From Thiobacillus sp. 65-1059 (GTDB taxonomy: Bacteria; Pseudomonadota; Gammaproteobacteria; Burkholderiales; Thiobacillaceae): 64,000 bases of DNA. How positions within the stretch are numbered: position 1 is the first letter of the stretch; the number at the start of each line of letters is the position of its first letter. The stretch covers positions 39,246 through 103,245 of the forward strand of contig MKUE01000099.1 of assembly GCA_001897675.1 (NCBI GenBank), read 5' to 3'. The notes under the pieces are model-generated. The model was not told the origin of the DNA and did no database searches. It saw only the letters and a program-made list of their open reading frames with translations. Of the stretch, positions 16,878 to 25,949 are shown piece by piece. The position numbers were made by a program, and so were the translations under genes.

Positions 16878-17623
16878 CCTTGCCGGCTCTCTGCGATCTG
16901 CGCGCAATACTGCTGCAAATGTTCCGGCACGCCGGGCGGACAGGTGCCGCAGTCGCGGTTGCCGGGCACGGCGTAGTCGATGAACCTGGGGTAGGCGAGC
17001 TGCAGTCCGTTCATCAGCGCGACGAAATCCTCCAGCGTGCGTTCGCCGCCGAGGCGCGGATTGCGCGCCTTTTCCTGGCCGATGGTGCTGATGCGGCGCT
17101 GCTCGTAGTCGTGCGCCGGATAGACCAGGGTGTCGTCGTCGTAGGCAAACAGCTTGCCGCGCACCGAGCGGTACAGCGCGGCCGCATCGCCGCTCTGGAA
17201 GTCGGTGCGCCCGCAGCCTTCGATCAGCAGCGCGTCGCCGGTGTAGAGCCGGCCGGCGTGGGCGTAGGCGAAGTGATTGTTGGTATGGCCGGGGGTGTGG
17301 ATCGGCGTCAACTCGACCGAGCCCATTCTGAACGGCGTGCCGTCGACGATGCCGATGTCGGTGCACGGCAGCGCATCGAGCGCGGGGCCGGCGATGCGGC
17401 TGCCGGCGACTTCCTTCAGCTTCTTCGCCGAGGTGATGTGGTCGGCGTGGATGTGCGTCTCCACCGTGAACGCGAGCTTGAGGCCGAGCTTATCGACCTC
17501 GCCGAGGTCGCGTTCCCAGGTCGGCAGCACCGGATCGATCAGCAGCGCCTGGCCGGTTTCCCCGCAACCGATGAGGTAGGTGTAGGTGCTGGAAACGGGC
17601 TCGAACAGTTGCTTGAAAATCAT
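16874..17623 (-). CDS. ETHE1-like persulfide dioxygenase (metallo-beta-lactamase fold)
   Basis: A 249-residue metallo-beta-lactamase-fold protein. The metal motif THIHADHITSAKKL, the second ligand region TPGHTNNHFAYA, GDALLIEGCGRTDFQSG and the C-terminal PAHDYEQRRISTIGQE are the ETHE1/persulfide dioxygenase pattern. These mononuclear iron enzymes oxidise glutathione persulfide to sulfite. A strong AAGGAG lies before the ATG. It is the last gene of the leftward glc operon, 21 bases after glcF, an unexpected place for a sulfur enzyme. Confidence 0.85.
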   Translation of the reverse strand: MIFKQLFEPVSSTYTYLIGCGETGQALLIDPVLPTWERDLGEVDKLGLKLAFTVETHIHADHITSAKKLKEVAGSRIAGPALDALPCTDIGIVDGTPFRMGSVELTPIHTPGHTNNHFAYAHAGRLYTGDALLIEGCGRTDFQSGDAAALYRSVRGKLFAYDDDTLVYPAHDYEQRRISTIGQEKARNPRLGGERTLEDFVALMNGLQLAYPRFIDYAVPGNRDCGTCPPGVPEHLQQYCAQIAESRQG

Positions 17624-17644
17624 GGCGCATCTCCTTGAGGGTAT

Positions 17645-18883
17645 TCAGGGTGCGGCCAGCGCCTCGTCCAGAAGTTCCACCCAGTGCCGCACCGGGACCG
17701 GGCTGCCCGATTGCAGATGGGTGAGGCAGCCGATGTTGGCGGTGACGATCAACTCTGGTGCGCCGGCCTGCAGGTGGCCGAGCTTGCGCGCCTTGAGCTG
17801 GTTGGCGATCTCGGGCTGCAGGATCGAATAGGTGCCGGCCGAGCCGCAGCACAGGTGTTTTTCCGCCACCGGCGTGAGCTCGAAGCCGGCGTTGGCGAGC
17901 AGCGCTTCGACGCCGCCTGTGAGCTTCTGCCCGTGCTGCAGGGTGCAGGGCGGATGGTAGGCGATGCGTTTCTGGGTGGGGGGCGAGGCGCGAGGCGCGA
18001 GGGGTTTCAGCGCGGCCGCTTCGCCAACGAGGATTTCGGAAATGTCTTTTGTCGCGGCGGAAACCCGCGCGGCCTTGTCCGCATAGGCAGCGTCGTCGCG
18101 CAGCAGCCAGCCGTAGTCCTTGACCATCGCGCCGCAGCCGGAGGCGGTCATCACGATCGCCTCCACCCTGGCGTCGAGATGCGGAATCCAGGCGTCGATG
18201 TTGCGGCGTGCGGCGGCAAGGCCATCGTCGCGGTCGTTCAGATGATGCGCCAGCGCGCCGCAGCAGCCGGCCTCGTCCGCGGCGACGAGCGAGATGCCGA
18301 TGCGGTCGAGCACGCGCGCGGCGGCGGCGTTGATGTTGGGCTTGAGGCCGGGCTGCACGCAGCCCTGCAAGACCAGCATGCGGCGTTGATGGCGCGGCGC
18401 GGGCCATGCGCCGGCGTGCTCGGCGGGCGGCACCCGCGCCTTCAGGAAATCCGGCATGAGGCCGCGCACGCTCTGCCCGAGCTTGAGCGCGCCGTTGAAC
18501 AGCAGCGGGGTGCCGAGGCCGCCCCTCAGAGCCGCGCGCGTGGCGCTTGCGAGGGGACTGCGGCCGACTTTCTCCTCGACGATGTGGCGGCCGATGTCGA
18601 GCAGCTTGCCGTATTCGACGCCCGACGGGCAGGTGGTCTCGCAGTTGCGGCAGGTCAGGCAGCGGTCCAGATGCAGCTGGGTCTTGGCCGTCGGCGTCGC
18701 GCCTTCGAGCACCTGCTTCATCAGGTAGATGCGGCCGCGCGGCGAATCGAGTTCGTTGCCGAGCACCTGGTAGGTGGGACAGGTGGCGAGGCAGAAGCCG
18801 CAATGCACGCAGCTGCGCAGGATGCGCTCGGCGACCTCGCCCTCGGGGGTGTTGCGGTAGGAATCGGCGATCTGGGTCTGCAT
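17645..18883 (-). CDS. glcF: Glycolate oxidase iron-sulfur subunit GlcF
   Basis: A 412-residue subunit of membrane-associated glycolate dehydrogenase. Two 4Fe-4S motifs are seen near the N-terminus, CVHCGFCLATCP and CLTCRNCETTCP. Two cysteine-rich CCG repeats follow (DEAGCCGALAHH and EKHLCCGSAGTY), typical of heterodisulfide-reductase-like electron-transfer subunits. It passes electrons from the flavin subunits to the respiratory chain. One base separates it from glcE, so the two are co-translated. Confidence 0.95.
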   Translation of the reverse strand: MQTQIADSYRNTPEGEVAERILRSCVHCGFCLATCPTYQVLGNELDSPRGRIYLMKQVLEGATPTAKTQLHLDRCLTCRNCETTCPSGVEYGKLLDIGRHIVEEKVGRSPLASATRAALRGGLGTPLLFNGALKLGQSVRGLMPDFLKARVPPAEHAGAWPAPRHQRRMLVLQGCVQPGLKPNINAAAARVLDRIGISLVAADEAGCCGALAHHLNDRDDGLAAARRNIDAWIPHLDARVEAIVMTASGCGAMVKDYGWLLRDDAAYADKAARVSAATKDISEILVGEAAALKPLAPRASPPTQKRIAYHPPCTLQHGQKLTGGVEALLANAGFELTPVAEKHLCCGSAGTYSILQPEIANQLKARKLGHLQAGAPELIVTANIGCLTHLQSGSPVPVRHWVELLDEALAAP

Positions 18884-18884
18884 G

Positions 18885-19931
18885 TCAGAAGTCGGGGTAG
18901 AGCCGGCCGCGGTTGAGGATGCCCCGCGGATCGAAGCGTTGCTTGAGGCTGCGGTGCAGCGTCGCCAGCGCCGGGGCGAGCGGGGCGAAGGCGCCGTCGG
19001 CCGGCGCCTTGCCGCGGAACAAGGTGGCGTGGCCGCCCGCTTGCCCGGCGGCCTCGCGCAGCGCCGCGGCGGGCAGCTCGGACGCCAGCCAGCGCACCGC
19101 GCCGCCCCACTCGATCCATTGCGCCTCGCCCAGCTTCAGCGGCGGCGTGGTGGATTTCACCGCCAGCCGCCACAGCGGGCGCTTGTCGAAGAAGGGCGTG
19201 GCCTGGTCGCGCAGGCGCTGCCAGAACGCGCCGGCGTCCTGCAGCGGTTCGCCGCCGAGCCTCGCCTGCGCGGCGCGCACCGCGGATGCCGCGCCCGACA
19301 GCCGCAGCGTCAGCAGGCCGGCGTGCCACGAGCTTGCCGACAGCGGCAGCGGCTGCCCCGCCCACTGGTTCATTCTCCCGATCGCGGCGGCTTCGTCGAG
19401 TTCGAACTGCAGCGTGGTTTCCAGCGCCGGCTGCGGCAGCACCTTGAGCGAGACTTCGGTGATCAGGCCGAGCGTGCCGAGTGCGCCGACCATCAGGCGC
19501 GACACGTCGTAGCCGGCGACGTTCTTGATCACCTGGCCGCCGAAGCGCAGCGGCTGGCCGGTGCCGTCGATCAGGCGCACGCCGAGCACGAAGTCGCGCG
19601 CCGCACCGGCGTAGGGCCGGCGCGGGCCGGACAGGCCGGCGGCGATGCTGCCGCCGAGCGTGGCCGCATCGCCGAAGTGCGGCGGCTCGAACGCCAGCAT
19701 CTGGTTCTGTTCGGCGAGCAGCGCCTCGATCTCGGCGAGCGGGGTGCCGGCGCGGGCGGTCAGCACCAGCTCCTTCGGCTGGTAGTCGACCACGCCGGTG
19801 AGCGCGCGGGTGCTCAGGACTTCCCCTTCATCGGCATTGCCGTAGAAGGTCTTGCTGCCGCCGCCTTGTATGACGAGCGGCGTATTCGCCGCATGGGCCG
19901 AGCGAATGCGGTCAAGGAATTCGGTCAACAT
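18885..19931 (-). CDS. glcE: Glycolate oxidase FAD-binding subunit GlcE
   Basis: A 348-residue FAD-binding PCMH-type subunit. The FAD region shows VIQGGGSKTFYG, TLGGSIAAGLSGPRRPYAGAA and VIKNVAGYDVSRLMVGALGTLG. GlcE has the flavin-binding domain but a reduced C-terminal domain compared with GlcD, and both are required for the complex. The ATG overlaps the glcD stop as ATGA. The protein ends in RFDPRGILNRGRLYPDF, the usual family ending. Confidence 0.95.
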   Translation of the reverse strand: MLTEFLDRIRSAHAANTPLVIQGGGSKTFYGNADEGEVLSTRALTGVVDYQPKELVLTARAGTPLAEIEALLAEQNQMLAFEPPHFGDAATLGGSIAAGLSGPRRPYAGAARDFVLGVRLIDGTGQPLRFGGQVIKNVAGYDVSRLMVGALGTLGLITEVSLKVLPQPALETTLQFELDEAAAIGRMNQWAGQPLPLSASSWHAGLLTLRLSGAASAVRAAQARLGGEPLQDAGAFWQRLRDQATPFFDKRPLWRLAVKSTTPPLKLGEAQWIEWGGAVRWLASELPAAALREAAGQAGGHATLFRGKAPADGAFAPLAPALATLHRSLKQRFDPRGILNRGRLYPDF

Positions 19932-21385
19932 CAAAACCTCGGCAATTCCGGATGCGCCAGTTGCCCGCCGTGGACGTGCATCGCGCCCCACTCGGCGCAG
20001 CGGTGCAGTTCGGGCACGGCCTTGCCGGGGTTGAGCAGTTTGGCGGGGTCGAACGCCGCCTTCACCTCGTGGAAGCGGGCCAGCTCGGGGGTGGCGAACT
20101 GCGCGCACATCTGCTTGATCTTCTCGAGCCCGACGCCGTGTTCGCCGGTGATGGTGCCGCCGACTTCGACGCACAGTTCGAGGATCTTGCCGCCGAAGGC
20201 TTCGGCTTTTTCGAGCTCGCCGGGCTGGTTGGCGTCGAACAGGATCAGCGGATGCAGGTTGCCGTCGCCGGCGTGGAACACGTTGGCCACGGCGAGACCG
20301 AATTCCGCGCCCATCTCGCTGATGCGCTTCAACACATGCGGCAGCTGGGCGCGCGGGATGGTGCCGTCCATGCAGTAGTAGTCGGGTGCCAGCCGCCCGA
20401 CGGCGGGGAAGGCCGCCTTGCGCCCGGCCCAGAATTTCAGCCGCTGTTCCTCGCTGTCGGCGGTGCGGATCTCGGTCGCGCCCGAGGCTTCGAGCACCTG
20501 GCGCACGGTGTAGATGTCGGCCGACACTTCCTCGTTGACGCCGTCGACCTCGCACAGCAGCAGCGCCTCGCAATCGAGCGGATAGCCGGCGTGGACGAAG
20601 GCCTCGGCGGCCTGGATGGCGAGGCGGTCCATCATTTCCAGCCCGGCCGGGATCACCCCGGCGGCGATGATGTTGCCGACCGCCGCGCCGGCTTTCGCCA
20701 CGTCGTCGAACGCCGCCAGCACCACCTGCGCGCGTTCGGGCCGCGGCAGCAGCTTGACGGTGACTTCGGTGATCACCGCCAGCATGCCTTCCGATCCGGT
20801 GAGCAGCGCCAGCAGGTCGTAGCCGGGCGCATCGAGCGCGTCGCTGCCGATTTCCAGCAGCTGGCCGTCTACGGTCCAGGCGCGCAGCTTCTGGATGTTG
20901 TGCACCGTGAGGCCGTATTTCAGGCAGTGCACGCCGCCGGAGTTCTCGGCCACGTTGCCGCCGATCGAGCAGGCGATCTGCGACGAGGGGTCGGGCGCGT
21001 AATAAAGATTGTGTGGCGCGGCGGCTTCCGAGATCGCGAGGTTGCGCACGCCGGGCTCCACCACCGCGGTGCGGGCGAGCGGGTCGATCGCCTTGATGCG
21101 GTTGAGCTTGGCCAGCACCAGCAGCACCGCGCCGTCGACCGGAAGGGCGCCGGCGGCCAGGCCGGTGCCGGCGCCGCGCGCCACCACCGCGACCCTGTTT
21201 GCATGGCACAGCCGCAGCACCGCCGCCACCTGCGCCTCGTTCTCCGGCAGCGCCACCACGTCGGGGACGTTGCGGTAGGCGGCAAGGCCGTCGCTCTCGA
21301 AGGGCAGCAGATCCTCGCGCTCGTTGAGCACGCAATGGGCCGGCAGCAGGCTGCGCAGTTGGGAGAGAAAGACGGGACTGATCAT
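19931..21385 (-). CDS. glcD: Glycolate oxidase catalytic FAD subunit GlcD
   Basis: A 484-residue FAD-linked 2-hydroxyacid dehydrogenase of the GlcD/LDH family. Signature regions are VARGAGTGLAAGALP and SIGGNVAENSGGVHCLKYG (FAD binding), and FHAGDGNLHPLILFD with GTITGEHGVGLEK in the catalytic domain. It oxidises glycolate (or a related 2-hydroxy acid) to the 2-oxo acid. The ATG at 21385 is preferred to a TTG six bases upstream. Because a four-carbon sugar-acid kinase lies just upstream, the natural substrate may not be glycolate itself. Confidence 0.93.
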   Translation of the reverse strand: MISPVFLSQLRSLLPAHCVLNEREDLLPFESDGLAAYRNVPDVVALPENEAQVAAVLRLCHANRVAVVARGAGTGLAAGALPVDGAVLLVLAKLNRIKAIDPLARTAVVEPGVRNLAISEAAAPHNLYYAPDPSSQIACSIGGNVAENSGGVHCLKYGLTVHNIQKLRAWTVDGQLLEIGSDALDAPGYDLLALLTGSEGMLAVITEVTVKLLPRPERAQVVLAAFDDVAKAGAAVGNIIAAGVIPAGLEMMDRLAIQAAEAFVHAGYPLDCEALLLCEVDGVNEEVSADIYTVRQVLEASGATEIRTADSEEQRLKFWAGRKAAFPAVGRLAPDYYCMDGTIPRAQLPHVLKRISEMGAEFGLAVANVFHAGDGNLHPLILFDANQPGELEKAEAFGGKILELCVEVGGTITGEHGVGLEKIKQMCAQFATPELARFHEVKAAFDPAKLLNPGKAVPELHRCAEWGAMHVHGGQLAHPELPRF

Positions 21386-21402
21386 GGCCAAAACGGAAGC
21401 GG

Positions 21403-22737
21403 TCAGGCTGCGAGTTTAGCCGGGCTCGCCTGCGCGCGCGAGGGCGCCAGCCGCCGGTAGGCCTCCGCCAGCGCGGCGTCGCCGCCGACGTTGCCGGGGA
21501 AGATCACCACCGGCAGGGTCGGCAGCCGATGCCACGGCGGCGTCTGCACCACCGTGACGCCGGGCAGGATCTGCCCCAGCACGCGCGACGCGGTGAGTGC
21601 GAGCCCGGTCGACAGCACGTCGTTGGAGGTGATGCCGCCCTTGCTGATGAGAAAGCCCAGCGTGTCCGGCAGCCGCTGCACCACGTCCATCAGCGTTGCG
21701 GAGACCGCTTCGCCGAAGGCCAGGCGCTCGGCGGTGCCGGCGAACTTGAGTTCGCTGCGGCTGGTGAAGACGACGGGCGTGAGGCCGCGGGCATGGGCGT
21801 GGGCGATGCTCGCGGCCAACTCCTCGACCACCGCGGCGCGCGCATCCGGCAGGCGGGCGACGTCGAGCGGCAGGCCGATCACGCCGCGCTCTTTCAGCAA
21901 CTGCGTGAGCTGTGCCGTGGTTTTCGCCACGTGCGAGCCGACCACGACCGCGCCGGGCTGGCCGTCGCGCACCAGGGCGGCGAAGGATTCGGCGGCGACC
22001 GGCTGCGGCGGCAGCTTCGCCAGCGCGGTCAGCAGCGAGGCGGCGCTGCGGAACAAGAGCCGTTTGCCTGCGGCTGCCGCTTTCAGCACGGCGTCGGCGA
22101 AGACGCGGTAGTCGTCCGGCGTTTCGCCGTCGACCGCGCCGACGGCGTTGTGCGTGAGCGAAGCGAGCCAGGCTCCGGCACGGCCGGCGCGCAGGTCGGA
22201 AAGCGTCAGCCGCGCGACATCGCCAGCCGCCACGCGGCCGCCGGTCTTCTCCGCGACGTAATCGGGCAGGAACGCGGTCGTGTAGCCGAACACCGAATCG
22301 CGCGCGAACTCGGTCTCGTGCGTCGGCACCGGCGTGCCGTCGACGATGAGGTAGTGCGTGCCGTCGCGCGTGATGCGCCCGCCCTCGAAAAAGCCGGGGG
22401 TCAAGAGCGTCGCGTCGAACGGGCCGAGCACCTCGTTCATGACGTCGGTCTCGACCGGATAGTGGCCGCGCAGGGTCGAGTCCGAGCGCGACACGAACAG
22501 CACCGGGCCGGCGTAATCGGCCAGCGCGGCCTTGAGGTTGCCGCACACCTCGCGCGTGACCTCAGCGGCGCGCGCGGCGTCCATGCCGCGCGTGTTGGTT
22601 AGCACGAAGAACAGCGGCGCGGCGTCGGCCAGCGCTGTCTTCAGCGTGGCGACGTCCCAGCGCGTCAAGAGCAGGCAGGAATGCACCGTCTGCGAGCCGG
22701 TGGGATCGTCGTCGAGAACGATGATTTTCGGGTTCAT
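21403..22737 (-). CDS. Four-carbon acid sugar kinase family protein (DUF1537)
   Basis: A 444-residue member of the DUF1537/OtnK family, ATP-dependent kinases that phosphorylate threonate, erythronate or related sugar acids. The N-terminal substrate domain opens with KIIVLDDDPTGSQTVHSC, and SRSDSTLRGHYPVETDV follows. The C-terminal nucleotide domain shows FLISKGGITSNDVLSTGL and VVIFPGNVGGDAALAEAY. It starts 53 bases after the phosphoketolase-like gene and ends 17 bases before glcD. The pairing suggests a sugar-acid catabolic route; the exact substrate cannot be read from sequence. Confidence 0.85.
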   Translation of the reverse strand: MNPKIIVLDDDPTGSQTVHSCLLLTRWDVATLKTALADAAPLFFVLTNTRGMDAARAAEVTREVCGNLKAALADYAGPVLFVSRSDSTLRGHYPVETDVMNEVLGPFDATLLTPGFFEGGRITRDGTHYLIVDGTPVPTHETEFARDSVFGYTTAFLPDYVAEKTGGRVAAGDVARLTLSDLRAGRAGAWLASLTHNAVGAVDGETPDDYRVFADAVLKAAAAGKRLLFRSAASLLTALAKLPPQPVAAESFAALVRDGQPGAVVVGSHVAKTTAQLTQLLKERGVIGLPLDVARLPDARAAVVEELAASIAHAHARGLTPVVFTSRSELKFAGTAERLAFGEAVSATLMDVVQRLPDTLGFLISKGGITSNDVLSTGLALTASRVLGQILPGVTVVQTPPWHRLPTLPVVIFPGNVGGDAALAEAYRRLAPSRAQASPAKLAA

Positions 22738-22790
22738 GGTCAAAACCTTTCATGGACGCGAATGCGCCGCAGCGCATTCGCGTTGACGTC

Positions 22791-25016
22791 TCAGACCGCG
22801 GCGCGCTCCAGCATCGCCAGCGCGCGCGCGTGCATCGCCTGCGCGTTCATGCCGTTGAAATCGAACAGCTGCTGCGGGCTGGCGGTGGTTTCGCCGCGCT
22901 TCCAGCAGAACACATCGCGCTGCGAGGCCTGGCTGCGCAGCAGCACCGGCTCCAGCGGTGCCGACGGACCGCCGGTGACGCCGATCAGCACGTCGCCGTG
23001 GAACATCGCGCGGAAGGGCTCGTCGCCCATGAAGCGGCCGTCGGGCTCGGACACGCTGTCCCACAGCACGTCGCCCGGGCGGTACAGGCGGCGCGGGTTG
23101 ACCACCGCGACGATGCGCGAGCCGATGCCGGATTCCGCCAGCTTCTCGGCGGCGGCGAACACCGGCTGCAGCACCATGTCGCCGGTCACGGCGAACACCA
23201 CGGTGTGCGAGCCCTTCGTCTCCTTCAGGACCATCGCGCCGTCCTCGATCGCCTGGCGGCTCTGCGCCAGCGTCGCGTGCACCGGCAGCGGCGACTTCGA
23301 CGCGGTGATGACGATGCCCTTGTTGTGCTGGCGCAAGGCCCAGTCGTAGCTCGCCTGGATCATGTTGGCGTCGACCGGGAACAGCGGGTAGACGTTGCCG
23401 TTGCGCATCATCGCCGCGAAGTAGCTCTCGATTTCCGGGCGCTGGTGGGTCCAGCCGTTGCGGCCCTGCTCGAGCGCGCCGGCGGTGAACAGGCACACCG
23501 TGGCGGGGGTGGCGCGGCGCAGCTCGGCCATCGCCTGCGTCACCGTCTGCCAGATCGGCAGGCCGTTGATGGCGAAGGACTCGTAGCTGCACCACAGGCT
23601 GCGCCCGCCGAACAGCGACACGCCCACCGCGAGGCCGGCGCAGGCGTCCTCGTTGAGCGGCTCGTAGACCTGGCCGGACGGCCCCTGGAAATACAGGTCG
23701 TCGGCGGTCGGGTGGCGGATCGTCAGCGCCTTGTTGATGTTGGCCATGCCCGAGGCCTCGTTGCCGTCGGCGTTGGTGACGACGAACAGCGGGTCGCGGC
23801 GGCCGACCTCGCCGACCATGTGGCCGAAGGCGGTAGTGGGGATGTGGTTTTCGCCGACCGCGAATTCGGTGAGCGGCAGGCCGTCGAGGCTGGGCAGCTC
23901 GCGCACGCTCTCGGTCACCGCGACCTTCGCGGCCGGACCGCCGCCGGCGTGGCGGAAATTCTCGCGGGTCACCTTCCACGCCTGGATCGGCAGCGCACGG
24001 CGCTGCAGGCCGGATTTCACGTCGTCGGAGTCGAGCGTATGGTGGGCGTAGAGGTTGTGCGACTTGGCGCCGGTGGCGTGCACGCCCGCGCCCTTCAGCT
24101 GCTTGACGATGAGGCAGGCGCGGCGACCGGACAGCGCGCTCTTCGCGGCGGCGTCGGCGGCCTTGAGGATGGCACCGGTGAAGGCCATGCGCGCGGCGAA
24201 GCCGAAGGTCGTGGAGTCGGCATAGACGGGTGCGTCGGGGGTGCCGGCGAACTCGCGGGCGTCGACCAGGTGCACTTCGTCGAAGCCGTGGGCACGCCAG
24301 TAGGCGGCCATGCGGCCGTTGTCCCACAGCGACACCATGCTGTGGTGCTCCTGCGAATAGCCGTTCCACACCAGCACCGGCAGATAGTTGGTGACGTCGG
24401 GGTAGGCGGTGGCGAAGTGCTGGAACGCGCTCATGATGTAGGGCTCGCCCAGCCCGCCGTCGCCGATGGTGACCGGGAATAGCTTGTCGCGGTGCAAGTA
24501 AGCGCCCGCCAACGCGAAATGCTGGCCCTGGCCCAGGGGGCCGGCGGGGGCCAGCAGGCCGGGGATCGCGCCGGAAAGATGGCCCAAGAGGCCGTGGCGC
24601 TCGCGGAAGCGCGTGCGCATCTCGGCCACGCTGTGGATGCCCATGTCTTCCAGCGAGGTGTCGAGGAACATCGCCGAATAGAAGCCGGGCGCGTGGTGCC
24701 CGACCTCGGTCACCATGTTGCGGTGGCCGAGCAGGTGCAGCGCGGCGACGGCGTCGGCGCTGGAAGCGAAGCCGCCGGGGTGGCCGGACGACTTGCTGCC
24801 GGTGACCTGCAGCGTCAGGTAGCGCAGCGCGTCGGCGGCGAGCAGGGTCTGGTAGACCGATGCCTCGCTGGTGGCGTCGGGCAGCGCGGGCCGGCCGGGG
24901 CCGAGCAGCGGCGCGGCGCCCAGGCGGTCGATCTCGGGGAAGCTGTCGGCGAAATACTGGATGCCCTCGCAGAAGGCGGGCAGGGTTTCGGGGATGGACT
25001 GCATCTGGGCGCTCAT
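22791..25016 (-). CDS. Thiamine-diphosphate enzyme, divergent phosphoketolase (XFP)-like
   Basis: A 741-residue ThDP-dependent enzyme. The cofactor motif runs from GDGGLGEPYIMSAFQHF to LPVLVWNGYSQ; the spacing to NGY matches phosphoketolases (LPILHLNGYK) better than transketolases. The segments GWTHQRPEIESYFA and VDANMIQASYDWALRQHNKG, then IVITASKSPLP, parallel the XFP pyrophosphate-domain region. Similarity is only partial, so cleavage of xylulose-5-P or another ketose phosphate to acetyl phosphate is inference. It is the first gene of the six-gene operon, downstream of an IclR operator cluster. Confidence 0.65.
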   Translation of the reverse strand: MSAQMQSIPETLPAFCEGIQYFADSFPEIDRLGAAPLLGPGRPALPDATSEASVYQTLLAADALRYLTLQVTGSKSSGHPGGFASSADAVAALHLLGHRNMVTEVGHHAPGFYSAMFLDTSLEDMGIHSVAEMRTRFRERHGLLGHLSGAIPGLLAPAGPLGQGQHFALAGAYLHRDKLFPVTIGDGGLGEPYIMSAFQHFATAYPDVTNYLPVLVWNGYSQEHHSMVSLWDNGRMAAYWRAHGFDEVHLVDAREFAGTPDAPVYADSTTFGFAARMAFTGAILKAADAAAKSALSGRRACLIVKQLKGAGVHATGAKSHNLYAHHTLDSDDVKSGLQRRALPIQAWKVTRENFRHAGGGPAAKVAVTESVRELPSLDGLPLTEFAVGENHIPTTAFGHMVGEVGRRDPLFVVTNADGNEASGMANINKALTIRHPTADDLYFQGPSGQVYEPLNEDACAGLAVGVSLFGGRSLWCSYESFAINGLPIWQTVTQAMAELRRATPATVCLFTAGALEQGRNGWTHQRPEIESYFAAMMRNGNVYPLFPVDANMIQASYDWALRQHNKGIVITASKSPLPVHATLAQSRQAIEDGAMVLKETKGSHTVVFAVTGDMVLQPVFAAAEKLAESGIGSRIVAVVNPRRLYRPGDVLWDSVSEPDGRFMGDEPFRAMFHGDVLIGVTGGPSAPLEPVLLRSQASQRDVFCWKRGETTASPQQLFDFNGMNAQAMHARALAMLERAAV

Positions 25017-25025
25017 GGTGTGTTC

Positions 25026-25129
25026 TTTCACAATATGAAAATGTTTCGCGTCATGTGAAACTATGGCCATATTGAAGCAGTAAATTGCGTGAACTTTCAC
25101 TATGCGTGATAAATTTTCACCTTATGAAA
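25026..25129. promoter_or_regulatory. Cluster of four TTTCAC/GTGAAA-type palindromes (IclR operator candidates)
   Basis: The divergent region holds four related inverted repeats: TTTCACAATATGAAA (25026-25040), TTTCGCGTCATGTGAAA (25044-25060), TTTCACTATGCGTGATA (25095-25111) and TTTCACCTTATGAAA (25115-25129). The last covers the start codon of the IclR-family gene, suggesting autoregulation; the first two lie just before the phosphoketolase-like gene. The local AT content is far higher than the flanking genes. Confidence 0.7.
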
Positions 25130-25888
25130 AACACAAGCTCTTCCATACAAGTGCTCGACCGCGCCATGGCGCTGGTCGGCATCCTTTCCCGCGCACCGGG
25201 TCCGGTCAGTCTGACCCGCCTGGCGGAACAGGCCGGCCTGCACACCGCCAGCGCGCACCGCATCCTCGGCGCGCTGCTGGCGCATGGCCTGGTCGAGAAA
25301 ACCGGTGCCGGCGAATACGACCTCGGCGTGCGCTGGCTCGAAGTGGGGAATCGCTTGCGTTCCCGTTTGAATATTAGGCAGGTGGCGATGCCGTTCATGC
25401 AGCAATTGGCCGAGCTGACCGGCGAGACGGTCAACCTGATCGTGCGGCGCGGCGACGAGGCGGTCTACGTCGAACGCGTGTCGGGCGGACAGACGCTGAT
25501 CCAGGTGGTACAGGTGGTCGGCGCGCACGCACCGCTGCACGTCACCGCCGTCGGCAAGATCTTCCTCGCCGAGGACAGCGCCAGCGGCGTGATGGGCTAC
25601 GCCGAGCGCACCAGCCTGCCGGCCTACACGCCGAACACGCTGACCACGCTGGAGCGCCTCGCCGCCGAACTCGAAACCATACGCCGCGAGCAGTTGGCCC
25701 ACGACCGCGAGGAAGCCGAACTGGGCGTTGCCTGCATCGGCGCGCCGGTGCGCGATGCGGACGGCAAGCTGGTTGCCGGGCTGTCGATTTCGGCGCCGGC
25801 CGACCGCCACAAGCCGGGCTGGGCCGAGGCCCTCAAGCAGGCGGCGGAGCAGAGCGGCGCGGCGCTGGGCTATCGGGGCGACGCCTGA
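25124..25888 (+). CDS. IclR-family transcriptional regulator
   Basis: A 254-residue regulator. The N-terminal winged helix-turn-helix (QVLDRAMALVGILSRAPGPV, LTRLAEQAGLHTASAHRILGAL) is followed by an effector-binding domain with LTGETVNLIVRRGDEAVYVERV and the typical IACIGAPVRD-like segment VACIGAPVRDADGKLVAGLS. It is divergent from the phosphoketolase-like/DUF1537/glcDEF operon and most likely controls it, binding a sugar acid or its breakdown product. The ATG at 25124 is chosen because the HTH begins soon after it; this start sits inside an operator-like palindrome. Confidence 0.93.
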   Translation: MKNTSSSIQVLDRAMALVGILSRAPGPVSLTRLAEQAGLHTASAHRILGALLAHGLVEKTGAGEYDLGVRWLEVGNRLRSRLNIRQVAMPFMQQLAELTGETVNLIVRRGDEAVYVERVSGGQTLIQVVQVVGAHAPLHVTAVGKIFLAEDSASGVMGYAERTSLPAYTPNTLTTLERLAAELETIRREQLAHDREEAELGVACIGAPVRDADGKLVAGLSISAPADRHKPGWAEALKQAAEQSGAALGYRGDA

Positions 25889-25949
25889 GAACCCGGGCGG
25901 CAGCGCAAAACCCTTGCCGCGCGAGGCCTTTGTTGGCAATGTGGCGGCC

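Noticed and set aside
22791..25016. Calling the ThDP enzyme a plain transketolase
   Set aside because: Motif spacing and the GWTHQ and ASKSPLP regions fit phosphoketolases better, so only a cautious XFP-like name is given.
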